Origin: Sulfurimonas sp. RIFCSPLOWO2_12_36_12 | Lineage (GTDB): Bacteria; Campylobacterota; Campylobacteria; Campylobacterales; Sulfurimonadaceae | DNA: 64,000 nt | Assembly: GCA_001829675.1 (NCBI GenBank) | Contig: MIBZ01000026.1 | Location: 1 to 64,000 of the forward strand | Direction: 5' to 3' | Part shown: one piece after another, positions 9,146 to 18,691 of the stretch | How positions within the stretch are numbered: position 1 is the stretch's first letter | Layout of the letters: each line of letters begins with the position of its first letter | Notes under the pieces: generated by a model | Databases searched by the model: none | What the model was told of the DNA's origin: nothing | The model's input: the letters and a program-made list of their open reading frames with translations, nothing else | Translations under genes and position numbers: made by a program

Positions 9146-9855
9146 GTGGTTATCTTCTCTTCATAAGTTTTGTCAATTCCGCCGTCACGGAAACGGATAA
9201 TCCGAGAAGCATATGCCGCCATCTCTTTTTCATGGGTTACCATGATAATGGTTATCCCCTTATCTTTGTTAAACGACTGCAATAAATTCATAATCTCTAT
9301 ACTTTTAGCGGTATCAAGATTTCCCGTCGGCTCATCGGCTAATAGAATAAACGGATCCGTTACAATCGCCCGTGCAATGGCGACACGCTGCTGCTGTCCG
9401 CCTGATAGCTCCCCCGGAGTGTGATGTGCCACATCCTCCAGTCCCACATTTTTTAGAGCTTCCATTGCCATTTCACGCCTCTTGTGAGCAGGAAATCCTC
9501 TATAAAGAAGAGGAAGCTCCACATTTTCGACCGCAGTCGTTTTACCCAGCAGATTGAATCCCTGAAAAATAAAACCGATGTAGTTGCGACGAAGAAGCGT
9601 CCTCTCATCAAGCGAAAGATTTCCCACATCGACTCCGCCGAAAAGATATTCGCCGCTGCTAAGAGTATCAAGACAGCCGATGATATTCATCGCCGTTGAT
9701 TTTCCTGAACCGCTCGGACCCATAATCGCTACAAACTCCCCTTGTGTAATCTTTAAATCTACACCTCTAAGAGCATAAGTTGTAGCCTCTTTCTCTCCGT
9801 ACGATTTAACGACTTCACGAAGTTCGATAACAGACCTCTTCATCTCTTGTGTCAT
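9142..9855 (-). CDS. MacB-type ABC transporter ATPase
   Basis: A 237-aa LolD/MacB-class ATPase. It has Walker A GPSGSGKST, Q-loop GFIFQGFNLL, signature LSGGQQQR, Walker B ILLADEPTGNLD and switch histidine IMVTHEKE. It should power the permease encoded immediately downstream, in the mechanotransmission mode known for MacB. It overlaps both neighbours by 4 bases. Confidence 0.95.
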   Translation of the reverse strand: MTQEMKRSVIELREVVKSYGEKEATTYALRGVDLKITQGEFVAIMGPSGSGKSTAMNIIGCLDTLSSGEYLFGGVDVGNLSLDERTLLRRNYIGFIFQGFNLLGKTTAVENVELPLLYRGFPAHKRREMAMEALKNVGLEDVAHHTPGELSGGQQQRVAIARAIVTDPFILLADEPTGNLDTAKSIEIMNLLQSFNKDKGITIIMVTHEKEMAAYASRIIRFRDGGIDKTYEEKITT

Positions 9856-11054
9856 GGTTTGTTTATTCCGATAATAATGTTATCTCCGACTTTTAAAGTC
9901 GATTCGCTAACAACTGTAAATGCACCGTCGCTTTTCCCGCTCTTAAGTGCTACCTTTAGAGGTTTATTTTCTTGCAATACCCATACATGCGATGTTTGTG
10001 CAGACTCTTTAGCCTTTTTTTCACTCTCTTTTTGGCTCTCTTGCGGTGTAAAACGAAGCGCCGCATTAGGCACGCAAAGCATATTCTCCAAAACTCCCGT
10101 AGTGATGGAAGCCGAGACCGTCATTCCAGGGCGTAACAATAAGTTGCTGTTATCAACCTCAACAACCGCATCATAAGTCACGACTCCGTTGATGATTTCA
10201 GAGTTTAGGCGAACCTGTGTGATGGTGCCGCTAAATTTTTTATCCGAATAGGCATCGACTGTAAATTGAACTTTTTGCCCTTCACGCACCTCGCCGATAT
10301 CAGCTTCATCAACACTCAAGATTACACGCATTTTTGTGAGATTCTCTGCCATTTTAAAAAGAATCGGCGTCTGCATCGTAGCAGCTACGGTTTGCCCCGG
10401 CTCAACCTTACGCTCTAAGACAATACCGTTTATGGGAGAGACGACGATAGCTTTGTGCAGATTGTCTTCATTTGCCGTCAGTTCCGCAGATGCCTGTTTT
10501 GTTTGAGCAACTGCCGCATCATGTAGAGCTTTGGCTCTCTCCATCGAAGATACAGCCTCATCTAACTCTTTTTTTGACGGATAGTTGCCGAGTGTTGAAG
10601 TGTACATTTTATCTACTCTCTCCCACTCGCTCTGTGCATATACCAGAGATGCTTTAGCTTCTGCCACATTGGCTCTATATCGCGAGAGAGCCGCTTTTGA
10701 ACTTGCAACGGAAGAACCGAGACGGGTAGTATCGAGTTTTGCCATAATCTGTCCGACTTTTACACGGCTGTTAAAATCAACTAAAACTTCACGGATAGTT
10801 CCCGAGACCTCGATTCCCACATCAACGCTGTTTGTCGGTTCAAGATTTCCTGTTGCAGATACGGTTGTCGTGAGACTCCTTAACTCGACCGGTACGCTTT
10901 GATAGGAGACGATATCTTTTTTGCTATAAAATTTATAATATATGCCTCCGCCCAAAAGAAGAAGCAGGAAAACTGCTATCCAAATATATTTTTTAGAAGA
11001 TTTTTTGGAGCCTTGAGAGAGTGTTTTTTGTATAGCATCTGTTGATGGAATCAT
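9852..11054 (-). CDS. macA: MacA-type periplasmic adaptor (HlyD/RND MFP family)
   Basis: A 400-aa membrane-fusion protein. A single N-terminal membrane anchor (YIWIAVFLLLLLGGGIYY) is followed by the split lipoyl half-motifs (SVDVGIEVSGTIREVLVDFN ... VVSPINGIVLERKVEPGQTV), an alpha-hairpin between them (about 125-215), and the barrel and membrane-proximal domains. It would link the MacB-type pump to the TolC-like channel. Start and stop overlap the adjacent genes by 4 bases each. Confidence 0.93.
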   Translation of the reverse strand: MIPSTDAIQKTLSQGSKKSSKKYIWIAVFLLLLLGGGIYYKFYSKKDIVSYQSVPVELRSLTTTVSATGNLEPTNSVDVGIEVSGTIREVLVDFNSRVKVGQIMAKLDTTRLGSSVASSKAALSRYRANVAEAKASLVYAQSEWERVDKMYTSTLGNYPSKKELDEAVSSMERAKALHDAAVAQTKQASAELTANEDNLHKAIVVSPINGIVLERKVEPGQTVAATMQTPILFKMAENLTKMRVILSVDEADIGEVREGQKVQFTVDAYSDKKFSGTITQVRLNSEIINGVVTYDAVVEVDNSNLLLRPGMTVSASITTGVLENMLCVPNAALRFTPQESQKESEKKAKESAQTSHVWVLQENKPLKVALKSGKSDGAFTVVSESTLKVGDNIIIGINKP

Positions 11055-12262
11055 TTTGTCTCCTTGTTTGCGCTCGTGGCAAAATGTAGTTTTGAGAGTT
11101 CAAGTTGTATGTTTATCTCATTTATCTTAATGGTGTACTCATCGATTGTTTTGGAATTTTTTAGGGTTTGCAAATCATATCCGGTCTTATATCCGGACTC
11201 TACGCCTGCTCGGATAACGCTTATGAGGTCATCATAAAGAGAGAGGTTTTTTGAAGTAATCTCTATATAACGGCTGTAGCTTTTTATAAGTTCGATAGAT
11301 TGCAAGTAGGATGCTCTCATTCCGCGCTCTTTATCTTGAGTATCGGCGGCTTGTTTTAAATAAATCGCTTTAGCCTCCTCTTTAGCGGCAGAAGCGTTAT
11401 AGGCAAGAGGGAGATTGATTGAAATTCCGGCACTGTAAAAATCACCGTTATATCCGCCTAGTTGCTCTTTTGAGTCATAATTTTGATACCCGAGAGAGCC
11501 GTTTAGGGCGATGGAGGGAAGATAGCTGCTCTTTGTCACTTGATAGAGATGCTCATAAGTTTGGCTTTGGGCACGGGCATAACGCAAATCAAAACTGTTT
11601 TGAAGATACTCTCTCTCATCAACCAAATCAAAAGAGTAAAGAGGATAAGAATCCGGATCTATATCGCTGAGTTTTGAAATATCTAGCCGTGCTTTTGCCA
11701 TGGCATACTCAAGCGAAACATAGTTTTTCTGCTCACTGCTTTTACTCATAAGCGCATTGTTAAGCTCGGTAATATCTGCTTTGCCTGCATCGTAAAGATG
11801 TCGTTTTATAAAAATCTCAATATCGTAGTTGGCAAGTCTTTTGCCGCTTTGCTCCAACTCATAACCGTTTTTTTTGTAGTTCAGAAGTGCGGTAAACAGC
11901 TCCTCATTTAAAGCGGCAATCTGCTGATTCAGCCCTATCTCATCGGCTCTCTTTTTCGCATCGGCATAGTTAATCTGATATGTGATTCCTCCTGAGCGAA
12001 AAATATCCTGAGATATGGAAGCTGAGATTTTTTTCATGTCGCCGCGAGTATCATTTGCGCTTTTATCGTAACCATACGAGCCGCTGAGATTGAGCGGTGC
12101 TATCCAGTTATCTCGCAGTTTTTCATGCGCTGCTTCATACTGTTTTTGCTGTTGATGCAGAAGATTTTGTTTCTCCTCAGATAGCAGCTGGACATCTTGT
12201 GCATTTAGAGCAGTACCAACGAGTAAAAATATAGTGAAATAAAATTTAGTTTGCGTTTTCAT
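11051..12262 (-). CDS. TolC-family outer-membrane efflux protein
   Basis: About 403 aa from the ATG at 12262. The longer reading from 12307 would overlap the kinase gene and hide the signal peptide FYFTIFLLVGTALNAQ. Long amphipathic helices and the duplicated outer-membrane-factor pattern are visible (LDISKLSDIDPDSYPL; then YLPSIALNGSLGYQ and SLGYQNYDSKE; then GISINLPLAYNASA). It would form the outer-membrane and periplasmic tunnel of the pump. It is the first transport gene after the kinase. Confidence 0.9.
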   Translation of the reverse strand: MKTQTKFYFTIFLLVGTALNAQDVQLLSEEKQNLLHQQQKQYEAAHEKLRDNWIAPLNLSGSYGYDKSANDTRGDMKKISASISQDIFRSGGITYQINYADAKKRADEIGLNQQIAALNEELFTALLNYKKNGYELEQSGKRLANYDIEIFIKRHLYDAGKADITELNNALMSKSSEQKNYVSLEYAMAKARLDISKLSDIDPDSYPLYSFDLVDEREYLQNSFDLRYARAQSQTYEHLYQVTKSSYLPSIALNGSLGYQNYDSKEQLGGYNGDFYSAGISINLPLAYNASAAKEEAKAIYLKQAADTQDKERGMRASYLQSIELIKSYSRYIEITSKNLSLYDDLISVIRAGVESGYKTGYDLQTLKNSKTIDEYTIKINEINIQLELSKLHFATSANKETK

Positions 12263-12281
12263 AACTGTAATATAGCCTCTT

Positions 12282-13526
12282 TTATTTAAAATTATAGAAA
12301 ATCTCAAAACAATTCAATCCATTTTGATAGAAGTATTTAAGAGTAAAACCATGTTTTTGTACTATTGAATTTGTAAGATACAACCCTAACCCCAGTCCCG
12401 CAGACGAGCCTTCATAAGCACGGTTAAAGGGCTTTGAAAAATCTCTTTTTGCCTCCGGTATTTCATCGCCGAGACTATAAATTTTGATTGAATCGATAGA
12501 GATTACAACCGTCGGTTTTTCCTTGCCGTACCTAAGAGCATTATCAAGCAAATTTTTAATAGCAATGGCAAAGAGTTCAAAATCAACCCAGATTATCAGT
12601 CCAGACTCCTCTCCTTTGAGAGTAAAAGTATCTCTTTCACATAGCAGCAAATCGTATGCATGATCAAGTATATCGACAAAACGGTACTCCACACGGCTCA
12701 AACTCCATGCTCCGCTGCTGAAGCGTTCTATCTTTGCAAACTCGTCAAGAAGATAGTTCATTCTAACAAATATCCTACCCAGCCTCTCTTGCTCATGGCT
12801 TGGTTCAAGAGACTCGCATGTGAGAGATCCTTTCATAATAGGCGTTTTAAGTTCATGAAGAACATTGCGTAAAAAGAGACTTCGTGCTTCTCTCATTGAT
12901 GCAATTTTTTCCAGTACAAGATTGAACTCTTTTGTAACTTCTGAAATCTCATCTTTGCCGTTTGAGGGCGCATCCAAAGAGATATCTCCCTCTTTAAACA
13001 TACGGATAGCATTTTTAAGACGATAGAGCGGAAGCAGTTTTCTAAACAGATATGCAAAAAATATTAAGATAAGCGTATCAATTCCTGCTACTACTGCCCA
13101 AAGTAAAAAAAAGTCTTGCTCTGAAATATCTTCAAGCACTTCACCACCCCTAAAGTTAGGCGGCGGTATAAAATCAGGATGAGGCTCTTTAAAACCAAAA
13201 GGCGGCCTTGGCGGTGGAAGATGGATAAAGAAACTCTTTCCGCCATACTTTAGCATTTTTGCAAAAGGGAGTTCAAGAATCACCTCTCCTTTTTCAAGCA
13301 GAGTTGCGGACGACATCGAAGAGGGTCGTATCATAAGATGTTTTAAAGTCGTCTCGTCTCTCTCATGTATAACTCTCTCGGCGAGAAAAAATCGTCTCAG
13401 TTGCTCTTCTTCATGACGCTTTTGTGTGTACTCCAAAGCAACCCAAAAAAGAGCATTTATAAGAGTAAAGATAAAGAGGAAAAAGAGGCTTATAATGGTA
13501 AGCACAGAGTGTTTATTGATTGACAA
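12282..13526 (-). CDS. Sensor histidine kinase, ArsS-like
   Basis: A 414-aa membrane kinase. TM1 is at residues 8-30 and TM2 near 145-165, flanking a periplasmic sensor with an unusual proline-rich stretch (LPPPRPPFGF ... PDFIPPPNF). Then come HAMP, the phospho-acceptor histidine in FLRNVLHELKTPIMKG, an N box (KNLLDNALRYG) and a G box (SSAGLGLGLYLTNSI). It resembles the ArsS acid-sensing kinases of Campylobacterota, but the proline-rich sensor may read another signal. It overlaps the regulator gene by 14 bases and precedes the pump genes, so it probably controls them. Confidence 0.9.
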   Translation of the reverse strand: MSINKHSVLTIISLFFLFIFTLINALFWVALEYTQKRHEEEQLRRFFLAERVIHERDETTLKHLMIRPSSMSSATLLEKGEVILELPFAKMLKYGGKSFFIHLPPPRPPFGFKEPHPDFIPPPNFRGGEVLEDISEQDFFLLWAVVAGIDTLILIFFAYLFRKLLPLYRLKNAIRMFKEGDISLDAPSNGKDEISEVTKEFNLVLEKIASMREARSLFLRNVLHELKTPIMKGSLTCESLEPSHEQERLGRIFVRMNYLLDEFAKIERFSSGAWSLSRVEYRFVDILDHAYDLLLCERDTFTLKGEESGLIIWVDFELFAIAIKNLLDNALRYGKEKPTVVISIDSIKIYSLGDEIPEAKRDFSKPFNRAYEGSSAGLGLGLYLTNSIVQKHGFTLKYFYQNGLNCFEIFYNFK

Positions 13527-14181
13527 ATTTATATCCTATACCTCGTACAGTGAGAATGTATCGGGGATTTTTTGTATCATCTCCTATCTTTTGGCGGATT
13601 CGTCCCATAATGACATCAATGCTTTTTAGAGAGCTTTCATACTTTATAGAGCCGATATTCATTAAAAGTTCTTCACGAGAGATGACTGTTCTTGCTTTTT
13701 GAATCATATAGGAGAGTATCTCATACTCGGCAGGCGTTATACGCAGAGGCAATGAGTTTTTCATAATCTCATGTGCACCCTCGTCTACATGAAAAGGCGT
13801 ATTTGCTTTAGAAATTTCAGGGTTCATACGCCTCATAATCGCATCAATGCGAAATAACAGCTCATCGGGGTTATATGGTTTTGGAAGATAATCATCCGCC
13901 CCATAATCAAACGCCGTCTTTTTATCTTCTATGCTTGAGCGTGCCGAAGAGATAATAATGGGAATAGTGCTTCCTTGGCGAATAAGACGGCAGATTGTAA
14001 GTCCGTCCATCTGAGGCAGTGAGAGATCAAGAATCAACAAATCAAATTTTTGATTTCGAAAAAGCTCTAAACCCTCAAGCGGCGCTAAGGCTATTGTTAC
14101 CTCAACGGCATCTTTGAGGAGACGCTTTTGTAACAATTGTGCCAGCTCTTTATCATCTTCTATCATCAGTAGTTTCAACAT
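13513..14181 (-). CDS. OmpR-family response regulator
   Basis: A 222-aa regulator. The receiver domain has the acidic pair (IEDDKE), phospho-acceptor D in LLILDLSLPQMDG, T/S in IIISSARSS and K in LPKPY. The winged-helix output domain (about 125-222) has ITPAEYEILSYM, SREELL and VDVIMGRIRQKIG-like elements. It is the partner of the kinase downstream and likely controls the efflux operon, possibly including its own promoter. Confidence 0.95.
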   Translation of the reverse strand: MLKLLMIEDDKELAQLLQKRLLKDAVEVTIALAPLEGLELFRNQKFDLLILDLSLPQMDGLTICRLIRQGSTIPIIISSARSSIEDKKTAFDYGADDYLPKPYNPDELLFRIDAIMRRMNPEISKANTPFHVDEGAHEIMKNSLPLRITPAEYEILSYMIQKARTVISREELLMNIGSIKYESSLKSIDVIMGRIRQKIGDDTKNPRYILTVRGIGYKFVNQ

Positions 14182-14219
14182 GCCTAGAATTCTATCTGTT
14201 TAGGAGTAAATAAAAAGTA

Positions 14220-14240
14220 ACATGCCCAAAATGGGCATGT
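14220..14240 (-). terminator. Hairpin between EF-hand gene and response-regulator gene
   Basis: A perfect 9-bp stem (ACATGCCCA/TGGGCATGT) with a 3-base loop lies 7 bases after the EF-hand stop codon. On the minus strand it is followed by a T-rich run (TTACTTTTTATTTA). It could be a terminator or attenuator that lowers expression of the downstream regulator and pump genes relative to the EF-hand gene. Confidence 0.6.
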
Positions 14241-14247
14241 AGTATTG

Positions 14248-14841
14248 TTACGCACTTAAGTTGAGCGTAGAAGTGCTGTTTGAAGATGAATTTGAACTAT
14301 AGTAGGAGAGAAGACTCTCAAGCATAGCAGTTTTCAACTTAGAAAATTTATCATCTGAAGATGTACTGCTTGATGTAGCGCTAGAGTCTGCAGACTCCTC
14401 CCTCGCCCCCAAGAGCAACTCTTCAAGAGATACTGTTCCGTCTTGGTTGGTATCTAATGCAGAGAAAGTTTGACTCTGAGAATCACTTTGCGACTCATTC
14501 CCTCCTCCCGATGGCGGAGGTGGCGGAGGCGGCATTGAACCCATCTCCTTAGCCCCTTGAGGATGTTCAGGCTTGGATGCTTCAAGTGCCGCCATAAACT
14601 CTTCACTGCTCATTGAACCGTTGCTATCGGTATCAATGCGTGCAAAAATATCCGCACTCGAATCTGATTGCAAAGCAGACGCAAATTCACTGGAATCGAT
14701 ACTCCCGCTTCCATCGCTATCTAACGAACTCATCAGCTCTGCCGCAATTGCCTCAAAATCAGGTTTTGATTTTTGTGCAGTTGAAGAGGTCGCAGACGAA
14801 TTGTATGATGTATAAGCACTATAATTAGAACTTACAGTCAT
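14248..14841 (-). CDS. EF-hand calcium-binding protein
   Basis: A 197-aa Ser-rich acidic protein with three clear EF-hand loops: DSDGSGSIDSSEF (about residue 38), DTDSNGSMSSEEF (about 68) and DTNQDGTVSLEEL (about 128). A PPPPPPPSGGG linker separates the second and third. No signal peptide is seen. AAGGAG precedes the ATG. It is the first gene ahead of the two-component/MacAB-type cluster, separated only by the hairpin at 14220-14240. A calcium-responsive partner or target of that system is inferred from position only. Confidence 0.85.
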   Translation of the reverse strand: MTVSSNYSAYTSYNSSATSSTAQKSKPDFEAIAAELMSSLDSDGSGSIDSSEFASALQSDSSADIFARIDTDSNGSMSSEEFMAALEASKPEHPQGAKEMGSMPPPPPPPSGGGNESQSDSQSQTFSALDTNQDGTVSLEELLLGAREESADSSATSSSTSSDDKFSKLKTAMLESLLSYYSSNSSSNSTSTLNLSA

Positions 14842-14993
14842 GGTATGCTCCTTATTTTGTGTAGTAAAGAATAGAACTAAAAGCGTTAAAATACTTTACC
14901 CATCTGTAACAATAAATCAAATAGAGTAACAAATCGGTAACACTTGTGGCATGGTTCACATCTATTTTTTATCGATAAATGCTATACTTTAGC

Positions 14994-16586
14994 ATGATTA
15001 ATTTATCGCTAAATAAACAACTCGGTATTGTTATGCCAAGCACAAACAGGGCGTTGGCAGTAGTTTTAGAGCAGGCGACTCCAAAAGAGCTTGATACGAT
15101 TTTAAAAGATAAAGATTTAAAGTCCATCGTAAGCTCTCTGCTTAAAGAGAGTGCGCAGAGTTCAGAGTCCGACAAAACTCTTTTAAATCTTGTAAAGAAC
15201 AATCCAACACTAAAAGATTTGGGCAATGTCTCAAACACTATAAAAGAGCTGCTAAATACTCTAAAATCAGATAAAAATCCTCTGCCTATAGAGAACACTC
15301 TAAAAAAATTTCTTATTGATATAAAAGAGCTTAATGAACCTATCTTAAAACAAAAGCTTGAAAATTCAGGTGTTTTTTTAGAATCAAAGCTAAAAAATGT
15401 GCAAAATCCTCAACTGGAGCTGAAAAATCTGCTACTCACTCTTGAAAAAAGTGTTGCAAAAAGTGAGATGCCAAGTGCAAAAGCCGTACATCAAAACATC
15501 AAAGAGCTTCTTGCAACGCCAACTCTGAAAGAGGCAACAAACAGCGTCATTTTGCAAGCCCCAAAGAGTGAAACACCGGTTTTAAAAGAGATAGCAAAAA
15601 GTGTTGAAAATATTGTCTCAAAACTCACGGAAAATCTAAAGAGTGCTGATGTTGTAGTCACTAAAGGTTTTGAGAAACAGCTTGCCAAGATGGAACAGCT
15701 TATAAGTCCAAAAATGTTGAGTAGTGAAAATTTTAAACTCGCCTCGCTTCAAGATGTGTTACAACAAGTAAGCACACAAATTTCACAAAGTGTACAACTC
15801 TCTCAAAGCGCAACACCTGAAGCAAAAGGTTTACTGGATGAACTCGGTAGGGTTATTGAATCACTTAAAGTTATAGAGCAAAGCGTTACAACTCCAAAAG
15901 CGGCTCTGGACTCTTTGTTGGAAAAAAAAATTCCTCAAGAGATTCGCGCTACCGTTGAGGTTATAAAAAGTGTGATTGAGAAATCTGACCCTCTCTTTTC
16001 AAAAGAGACGCACTCTCTTACATCTAAATTGGCTCCTTTTAGCAACCCGCAAAGATTGGCACTCCAAGAGAGTGTCAAAGAGATTTTATCTGAGGATTTA
16101 AAGGCGGTTTTGTTAAAAGCGGGTGATGAGATAAGCAAATCATCGCATCCAAATCAGGCGGAGATTTTAAAACATGTAGACAAACTGCTGCTTCAAATAG
16201 ATTATTTTCAACTGCTCTCCCACCTCTCAAACTCCTCTTCGCTCTACCTGCCGTTTTCATGGGAACAGTTAGAAGAGGGAAATATAAACATTAAAAAAGA
16301 TAAAGAGGATAAGTTTTACTGCGACATTGATTTGAAATTAAAAGAGTACGGGGAACTCAAGCTTAAGCTTGCACTTTACGATGAAAACCAGATAAATATT
16401 CATATCTATTCGGATAGCGCTGAATTTAAAGAGATTGTAAAAGAGAATATCGCATCTCTGCGCTCGGCACTTATTGAGTCTCAAATCACTCCAAGAGAGA
16501 TACGGATTTTTGATGCAGTTAAAAAAAATTCACCCTATGAGAGCAGTGAGAATCATATTAACATCGGATTTGAGGTAAAGGTATGA
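14994..16586 (+). CDS. fliK: FliK-like flagellar hook-length control protein
   Basis: About 530 aa. The long N-terminal and middle region is low-complexity helical, rich in K, L, S and E, as in FliK rulers. The C-terminal part has the hook-length domain pattern: YLPFSWEQLEEGNINIKK, then DLKLKEYGELKLKLALYDEN, then LRSALIESQITPREIRIFD. FliK measures the hook and switches export specificity via FlhB, and the next gene is an FlhB-tail homologue. I chose the ATG at 14994 (MINLSLNKQLG), but an in-frame ATG at 14979 is possible; neither has a good Shine-Dalgarno site. Confidence 0.8.
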   Translation: MINLSLNKQLGIVMPSTNRALAVVLEQATPKELDTILKDKDLKSIVSSLLKESAQSSESDKTLLNLVKNNPTLKDLGNVSNTIKELLNTLKSDKNPLPIENTLKKFLIDIKELNEPILKQKLENSGVFLESKLKNVQNPQLELKNLLLTLEKSVAKSEMPSAKAVHQNIKELLATPTLKEATNSVILQAPKSETPVLKEIAKSVENIVSKLTENLKSADVVVTKGFEKQLAKMEQLISPKMLSSENFKLASLQDVLQQVSTQISQSVQLSQSATPEAKGLLDELGRVIESLKVIEQSVTTPKAALDSLLEKKIPQEIRATVEVIKSVIEKSDPLFSKETHSLTSKLAPFSNPQRLALQESVKEILSEDLKAVLLKAGDEISKSSHPNQAEILKHVDKLLLQIDYFQLLSHLSNSSSLYLPFSWEQLEEGNINIKKDKEDKFYCDIDLKLKEYGELKLKLALYDENQINIHIYSDSAEFKEIVKENIASLRSALIESQITPREIRIFDAVKKNSPYESSENHINIGFEVKV

Positions 16587-16834
16587 AAAAAGCAGCCGCC
16601 CTAAGATATGATAAAGACAAAGAAAATGCTCCCAGAGTTGTAGCCAAAGGGCAGGGAAACACTGCTGAGAACATCATAAAAATAGCCGAACTTCACAACC
16701 TGCCCATAAGAAAAGATGAAGACCTTATAGAACTTCTTTCAAAAGTCGAACTGGACAAAGAGGTTCCGCAAGCTCTTTATCGAGCCGTTGCAGAGGTGTT
16801 TAGTTTTATCTATAAAATGACGAAAAAGAGCTAG
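16583..16834 (+). CDS. FlhB C-terminal-domain homologue
   Basis: An 83-aa stand-alone version of the cytoplasmic tail of FlhB/YscU. It has AAALRYDKDKENAPRVVAKG, then AENIIKIAELHNLPIRKDEDL, then VPQALYRAVAEVFSFIYKM. The NPTH autocleavage site is not present: the segment starts after where it would be. It overlaps the fliK-like gene by 4 bases, so the specificity-switch partners are probably co-translated. Confidence 0.88.
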   Translation: MKKAAALRYDKDKENAPRVVAKGQGNTAENIIKIAELHNLPIRKDEDLIELLSKVELDKEVPQALYRAVAEVFSFIYKMTKKS

Positions 16835-17041
16835 TTATTGGTACTCTTTTATTTGGGTTATATCTATCCCTTTTTCTTTTAACTTGTTTCCTATCTCAAG
16901 GACTATTTTGTTGTATTTTTCGGTTTCCATAAAACCCTCATATGCGTCCATTTTCCCCTCATACACTTTTGCTGCAATATTCTCTATCTCTGAAAGTGCT
17001 TTTTGCAGCTCTTCGTCTAAATCTTCAACTGTTTCTTCCAT
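16835..17041 (-). CDS. Small acidic helical protein, unknown function
   Basis: 68 aa, strongly helical and acidic (EETVEDLDEELQKALSEIEN), with a strong AAGGAG 6 bases before the ATG. It converges on the FlhB-tail gene end to end. I recognise no family. Confidence 0.65.
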   Translation of the reverse strand: MEETVEDLDEELQKALSEIENIAAKVYEGKMDAYEGFMETEKYNKIVLEIGNKLKEKGIDITQIKEYQ

Positions 17042-17128
17042 AAAAATCTCCTTTTTGTAAATTTTTTTTGTATTTTAACATAACTGATAAAACAGATATA
17101 ATTGCATATATGATTTAGAGGACAAACG

Positions 17129-17320
17129 ATGGGCGGCACAAAAAGAGCAAATATTAAAAGCGGCATGAGCGTGGCGATTGTACTCAAAGAAGACCAATCA
17201 AGCGGGCGATTAACAGACGGCATAGTCCGCGACATTTTGACCTCATCGGCGACGCATCCCCACGGCATTAAAGTTCGCCTTATGAGCCGTGAAGTCGGAC
17301 GAGTAAAGGAGATATACTAA
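17129..17320 (+). CDS. YwbE-family protein
   Basis: 63 aa matching the conserved small YwbE family: GTKRANIKSGMSVAIVLKED, then GRLTDGIVRDILTSSATHPH, then GIKVRL. The family has an SH3-like/KOW look and no settled function. Its stop abuts the dbpA ATG (17321), so the two form an operon; a link to ribosome or RNA work is suggested by that neighbour. Confidence 0.88.
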   Translation: MGGTKRANIKSGMSVAIVLKEDQSSGRLTDGIVRDILTSSATHPHGIKVRLMSREVGRVKEIY

Positions 17321-18691
17321 ATGAATAAAAGAGATTTTTCAAACCTTCCTCTTACCAAAGAGATGCTTCATAACCTTAGTGAAATAGGCTATAAAGAGAT
17401 GACGCCGATTCAAGAGGAGAGCTTGCCATACATACTTGATGGCAGAGATGTAATCGCTCAGGCAAAAACAGGAAGTGGTAAAACAGCCGCATTTGGCATA
17501 GGTCTGCTTCATAAACTCCAAGTCAAAAAGTTTAGAGTTCAGTCACTCATACTCTGCCCGACTCGTGAGTTAGCAGACCAAGTTGCAAAAGAGCTCCGCA
17601 CTCTTGCTAGATTTTCACATAACATAAAGATTTTAACGCTTTGCGGCGGAACTGCTTTTGGTCCGCAACTCGGCTCGCTTCGCCACGGCGCGCACATCAT
17701 TGTCGGAACTCCGGGGCGAATTTTAAAGCATCTGAAAAAAAAGACACTATCTCTTGAAGATGTCGATATGCTCGTGCTTGATGAAGCAGACAGAATGTTA
17801 GATATGGGATTTAGCGAAGAGATAAACGAGGTTTTGGAGTTTGTTCCAAAATCAAGACAAACGCTTCTCTTCTCTGCTACTTATACGGATGAGATTATGG
17901 GCATCAGCGCTTCCATTCAAAGAGATGCAATAAATGTAAAAACAACTTCAACCGAAGTTGCCAACAAGATAACGGAGCGATTTTACGAGGTGCAAAACTC
18001 TCAAAAACTAAAAACAGTTATAAATATCTTAAGCAATTTCAAACCGGAGAATGTTATAGTTTTTGCTAACACAAAGGCGGAAGTTCAAGAGGTTGCAGAG
18101 ACTTTGCAAAAAAACAGAATCGACGCTCTCGCTATCCACGGCGATTTGGAACAGTACGAGAGAAACGATGTGTTAGTTCAGTTTGCTAACAAAAGCTGCC
18201 CCGTGTTAGTGGCAACAGATGTAGCAGCGCGCGGACTTGACATAAAAGAGCTCTCTATGGTTATAAACTATGACCTCCCCCACGGCGAAGAGACCTACAC
18301 TCACCGCATAGGCAGAACGGCAAGAGCCGGCATGGAGGGCTTAGCATTTACGCTATTTAGTCCCTATGAAGAAGACAAAGCGTATGAGTATAAAAATACT
18401 ACTCGCCTTTTTGAAGATGCCGAGGCTCTGAAAACTGTAAACGGTTTTGAGATGAAGCCGCAAAATATAACGCTTGTTATAGAGGGCGGAAAAAAAGATA
18501 AAGTTCGTGCAGGAGATTTGCTCGGTGCGCTTACCGGCGAGGCTGGGCTTGATGGCAACTCTATCGGAAAGATAGATATTTACGACAAACAGAGCTATGT
18601 TGCGATTGAGGCTAGTAAAATTGATGAAGCACACGAAAAGCTAAAAAACGGAAAAATCAAAGGTAAAAAGTTTTCAATTTGGATTCTTTAA
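17321..18691 (+). CDS. dbpA: DEAD-box RNA helicase, DbpA type
   Basis: A 456-aa helicase. Q motif MTPIQEESLP, motif I AKTGSGKT, motif II DEAD (LVLDEADRMLDMGF), motif III SAT, motif V ATDVAARGLD, motif VI HRIGRTARAG. The C-terminal 75 residues form the DbpA RNA-binding domain (RAGDLLGALTGEAGLDGNSI ... YVAIEA). DbpA-type helicases act on 23S rRNA helix 92 during 50S assembly. It overlaps the next gene by 13 bases. Confidence 0.92.
   Translation: MNKRDFSNLPLTKEMLHNLSEIGYKEMTPIQEESLPYILDGRDVIAQAKTGSGKTAAFGIGLLHKLQVKKFRVQSLILCPTRELADQVAKELRTLARFSHNIKILTLCGGTAFGPQLGSLRHGAHIIVGTPGRILKHLKKKTLSLEDVDMLVLDEADRMLDMGFSEEINEVLEFVPKSRQTLLFSATYTDEIMGISASIQRDAINVKTTSTEVANKITERFYEVQNSQKLKTVINILSNFKPENVIVFANTKAEVQEVAETLQKNRIDALAIHGDLEQYERNDVLVQFANKSCPVLVATDVAARGLDIKELSMVINYDLPHGEETYTHRIGRTARAGMEGLAFTLFSPYEEDKAYEYKNTTRLFEDAEALKTVNGFEMKPQNITLVIEGGKKDKVRAGDLLGALTGEAGLDGNSIGKIDIYDKQSYVAIEASKIDEAHEKLKNGKIKGKKFSIWIL

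Noticed and set aside
9372-9699. Several 60-84 aa open frames around the MacB ATPase
   Set aside because: Antisense or shifted shadows of a well conserved gene.
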